A DNA stretch of 64,000 nucleotides from Hydractinia symbiolongicarpus (lineage: Eukaryota; Cnidaria; Hydrozoa; Anthoathecata; Hydractiniidae). Positions within the stretch are counted from its first letter, which is position 1, and each line of letters opens with the position of its first letter. Position numbers and translations under genes: made by a program. Shown here piece after piece: positions 60,611-64,000 of the stretch. The stretch is taken from contig NC_079879.1 of NCBI RefSeq assembly GCF_029227915.1, forward strand, positions 23,578,501 through 23,642,500, given 5' to 3'. The notes under the pieces were generated by a model. The model was given only the letters and a program-made list of their open reading frames with translations. It made no database searches and was not told the DNA's origin.

Positions 60611-62754
60611 AACCTAGTAGCTACTTACCATGAATTCTAAGAAATAAACAGTTTAACTTTGCTCAGTAGCTTAATGTTTTCAGATTAAGATGTTTACTCA
60701 TTTTCTGAATTAAAAAAGGATGTGAGAGTGAATTTAATTAAGGTGGTTCCCCTAGAAATTATGTCTAAATTTCAAGAAATGTCTTTTACCTGCTTTCTGA
60801 CAGCAAATTCATATTAGAATACCGTGGAAAGTAGTGCTTATGACAAATTTAGGTTTTTATTGCGCAATCTGGCACTTTTTTCCAATTAACCGCAAATATA
60901 AATGCGTAGCAACGCCCATAGCAACCATTTTCGCATTTTTAGAGAGCTTTCTTAGCCCTGCGTCGAGGTTTATTTCTTTGCAATAGCTAGATAATACTTT
61001 AGGGCCTCCTAAGACAATATATGACAGTTCTGAATATTAAATGTGGTGTTCCACACGCAGTTAGAGAGCTGTCTTAACGATGCATCCTCCGAAGTGAACT
61101 CGTCAGGGTTTACTTATCATCTAGGTATTTGCTGCTTTACAGGTCAAAATAGTGCTGCCGTACACCACCTTTGGTCGATGCACAAGTCAAGAATGTCCAT
61201 AAAATAATCTTTAAACAGTTTTTTTGCCGTTTAAGTTCGGAATCTACGCGAAACAAGAATTCTCAAGATCGAAGTACACACACTTTACAATTTCTTTTGT
61301 AGATGCAGAAATCGATTTTCAAATTGTAGTCTTGTCTTTCAGTTCTTTTGTCGAGAGATTGCCTGCTTCACCCTGTTTTAGCTTTTCTTTCGTCCAAAAA
61401 ATACTGCATCAGTTCTCTGGAAGGCGAGTTAGCCTTGCGAAAATGCGCTTCACTCAATCCATACACATGCCCCCTGAGAAACATATGCGATCAAAAAAGC
61501 GCTTGAAATAAAGCATGTTATTCAGTTATTTGGTTAGGCGTCGCGCATCAAAATGTCATATTTTGCCTGTAATTTTTCTAGCAACGGATAACCACGGAAA
61601 CCAATTAATGAAATTTTTGACTTAATTTTGGCGTACTGTCACATACTATGATATACTCATCATGTATCTTCAGAAAAGACAACATTACCATTTAGAAATA
61701 CAACTTCTCGTAATGCAACAGCTTACGTCAAGGATTTGTATAAATACAAAATGTATAAGTTTTCATTAAAAAAATTAATTATATGCTTTTCATCATGTTT
61801 ATAGGATGGGCGGATCTGGATAATTTTCTTAGTAGGTCATGACGCTGCGCAGCATCTTATCCTACTAACAAGCTTGCAATAAGCTTAAACGGGAACAAAA
61901 AACGACCTCGTATGCAGATGTTTAAGGTGTTTTAGACCTTGATAACAGAAATGAAACATTCTCATAAACACCGCAGCTCCGCATAAACACTTCAAATAGA
62001 AAAAAAATAACAACTTAAATGTATTTCGTTAGTATAAATTATTTTAAGACAGTTTCGCCCAATGTCAGTGCTCGTCTGTATGCCTAGGACAAACGAAAAA
62101 TATATTATTAATCATTAAACCTGACATAAACAGTCATACTGCCGCTCTAAAAACCAGGTACTGTCGGCTGGAGTCAGGCCGAGCTCGGAATAAGAAAATT
62201 AAATTTTATTTATAGAAAGAGATTATTGTTAAAGTGGAAGTAAAGTTATTTTCACGCAGTTATTTTGCACGCACAGGAATTGTCATTGCAGCTATCTGTT
62301 TTGTCAGATTATCGCAAAAACAAATGTACTGTATACAACTACTGTAAGAAGGTAAATGAAAAAAACTAAAAAGAAGAAATGGATTTATAACGTTATCATC
62401 ACCTTCATCACCACCACGTAAAATTTAAGCATTGGAGAAAGCTTAGAAAGAAAAAAAGACTTGCTCCTTGACCCGGGGAACTATTTTGAAGTCAAGCAGG
62501 TTTGTGAAGGGGGAGGGGGAGAGAGATATATTGAGTATAAAACTTATTACAGAAAGCAGTTTCTTAGGCATGGATTTGTACAAAAATTATATTTTATTAT
62601 TTTAAACTTTATTTAAATAAAGGAAGAAACAATATTATTTATTTTATTTCTTGTTTATTTTACCTTTTAATAATTAATTTAAAAATTTTACTTAAAATCC
62701 AATCTCCTGTTTTTAACAACAAACTTATTGATGACTGATGATATGTAACAAAGT
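60611..62754. other. Gene-free region
   Basis: No coding segment recognised. A GGTGGTTCCCCTAGAAAT sequence at about 60743 looks like a repeat end but no partner was found. At 61829-61868 TTAGTAGG and CCTACTAA flank the palindrome GCTGCGCAGC. The rest is AT-rich. Confidence 0.45.
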
Positions 62755-63120
62755 GTATATGTAACAAAGCTAAGCCATTCAACCTATCTGCCACCATTGT
62801 ACTGCGATTGTAGTTCTTAAGCCTTTATTGCAGAGAAAGAGCGTTCACATTCGCAGGATGTCACTGGCAATGTATTTTTAACGCTACAGTCAAATTGTCA
62901 AATTGTAACGATGGAATTGCTGTAAGAATGTCTGAAATATTGTCAGGATAACTATCCTGCATCTCCCCGTACTTACGCCAGAGATCTAGCTCAGCATCAA
63001 GAGCTAAAAAGTGCCCTATATATAAGTAAACTAAAAATGCATCAACAAAAGTAACTGAACAAGCAAGACAACAATTTGAGATGAACTTCGCACATTTTAA
63101 AACAACAAAGATTATTCATA
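62755..63120 (-). pseudogene. hAT transposase C-terminal (dimerisation) relic
   Basis: Minus-strand frames give ALDAELDLWRKYGEMQ, then a frame change to LPVTSCECERSFSAIK, then another to RLKNYNRSTMVADRLNGLAL. SCECERSFS and the RLNGLALLH-type end are hallmarks of the hAT dimerisation domain. Two frame changes and stops show that it is inactive. No terminal repeats were located. Confidence 0.75.
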
Positions 63121-63851
63121 GTCTTTTTTAAGACAATATTTAGCTGCATAATTAGTAGTCATAGTAACAAAAACGCATAGCTATCAATATAGAAAGGGTT
63201 GCGGAGCGTAGGACAGGGTCCCCTATGTTCATTTCTAGGAACATTCTTAAGTGGCCCTTTATTGCAACTTTAAATAATAATAAGAAAAAGTTTAAATAAA
63301 AACAGCGGAAACAGCCAGTTGTTACCTTGCCCAGTTAAAAACCAAAGAGCTATTATTTGTAAGCAAGTTTTCGTGACAGTAGGGTATAAAGCTCATATAC
63401 CAAACTGAACAAAAACTTCAAAAGAATAGCACTGGAGTTAAAGGGGAACTTAACCCAAAATTTTTTTTTGATATTTTATTTAACTAATCCATAAAATCAT
63501 GAAAATATATAACTTTGTTCCTGAATGTTGTGTTTTCTTTGTGAACTAGCTGTTGTTTCGCCTCCAAGAATTGTCACTTTTTTGCGCAGCGCGTTTTGTT
63601 TACAGGAACACTGGAGTAACTTTCCAAGGTAAAATAAACCAAATTTAATTAAGCAAAAAATAATATCTTTTCGAAAATATATTTTCTTCAGCTCTCTTTT
63701 TCCTCTAAAGTTTCTTTACTGCTAAAAATTTTTCTAAACTTTTTAAAACTGCTCGTGTTGTTACGACAGTCTAATTTGGGTTTTTTTGTATTGTGTTCCA
63801 TCACTCAAGCGCATATTCGGAATAAACATATATGACTTATTGTGAGATATG

Positions 63852-64000
63852 TCAGGGGGTTATATGAAAATGTCGATCGGTTGTAAGGCTGTTAATGGAT
63901 ATTCCAGCATTACCGACACGCTCTAGTGCCTTAATCATCCCAGCTTTTTCCATCCGCGATGAATATTCCACTTCTCCCACATGGATCACATGAAAAGCCA
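63852..64000 (-). pseudogene. Transposase-like fragment cut by the window edge
   Basis: The frame from the right edge reads AFHVIHVGEVEYSSRMEKAG, KALERVGNAGISI, then LTTDRHFH and a stop. The ME-xG and TDRH pattern recalls DDE-type transposase-derived proteins of aquatic animals, but I cannot name the family. The rest lies outside the window. Confidence 0.4.

Noticed and set aside
61224-61511. 95-residue open frame
   Set aside because: Hydrophobic and Ser/Phe-rich chance composition, no recognisable motif, no supporting context.

Overview
The window is animal nuclear DNA. It is AT-rich, its genes are split by many short-to-medium GT-AG introns, and its intergenic DNA is crowded with old transposons, MITE-like elements and tandem repeats. 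The gene set (a motile-cilium protein, a gamma-glutamyltransferase, a GT31 glycosyltransferase) and the style of the transposon relics suggest an aquatic invertebrate. A cnidarian, perhaps a hydrozoan, is my best guess, but this is inference and no sequence search was run.

Left part (855-26354, + strand): one large gene, read here as a complete 35-exon CFAP46 (FAP46/TTC40), a protein of the C1d projection of the ciliary central pair. The 35 exons join in phase and give 2,620 codons plus a stop. Its introns carry a TA-flanked MITE, a perfect hairpin, hairpin-type dispersed repeats and a long polypyrimidine tract. Convergent to it (28151-31842, - strand) is a nine-exon gamma-glutamyltransferase of 590 codons with a signal-anchor, a poly-Asp stalk and the nucleophile threonine in place.

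Middle (31.8-50.7 kb): no intact gene seen. It holds relics of a PIF/Harbinger-like DDE transposase (+), a Ty3/gypsy-type integrase (-) followed by a decapeptide-repeat/F-box-like reading frame, a perfect (ATAGT)n array of about 400 bp, a 58-bp tandem repeat, a tRNA-derived fragment, and a roughly 1.4-kb satellite of 127-130-bp units. Each satellite unit contains a palindrome, and one unit is split by a 268-bp insertion.

Right part: a two-exon type II membrane GT31 (beta-1,3-galactosyltransferase-like) gene at 50710-53084 (+), with a TA-flanked MITE in its intron. A 1.9-kb non-autonomous element with terminal inverted repeats and arrays of a GTGCGCAC-core palindrome (53268-55179) sits 183 bp past its stop. 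Beyond it are a broken SGNH/PC-esterase-like gene, a broken Helitron Rep region, a broken hAT transposase C-terminus, and a transposase-like fragment running off the right edge.

The three intact genes do not form a pathway; they are ordinary neighbours. The least-explained structures are the palindrome-array transposon, the palindromic satellite with its insertion, and a family of at least nine short hairpin repeats with ACGG/ACAG microsatellites that resembles Helentron-derived DINE/pearl elements.
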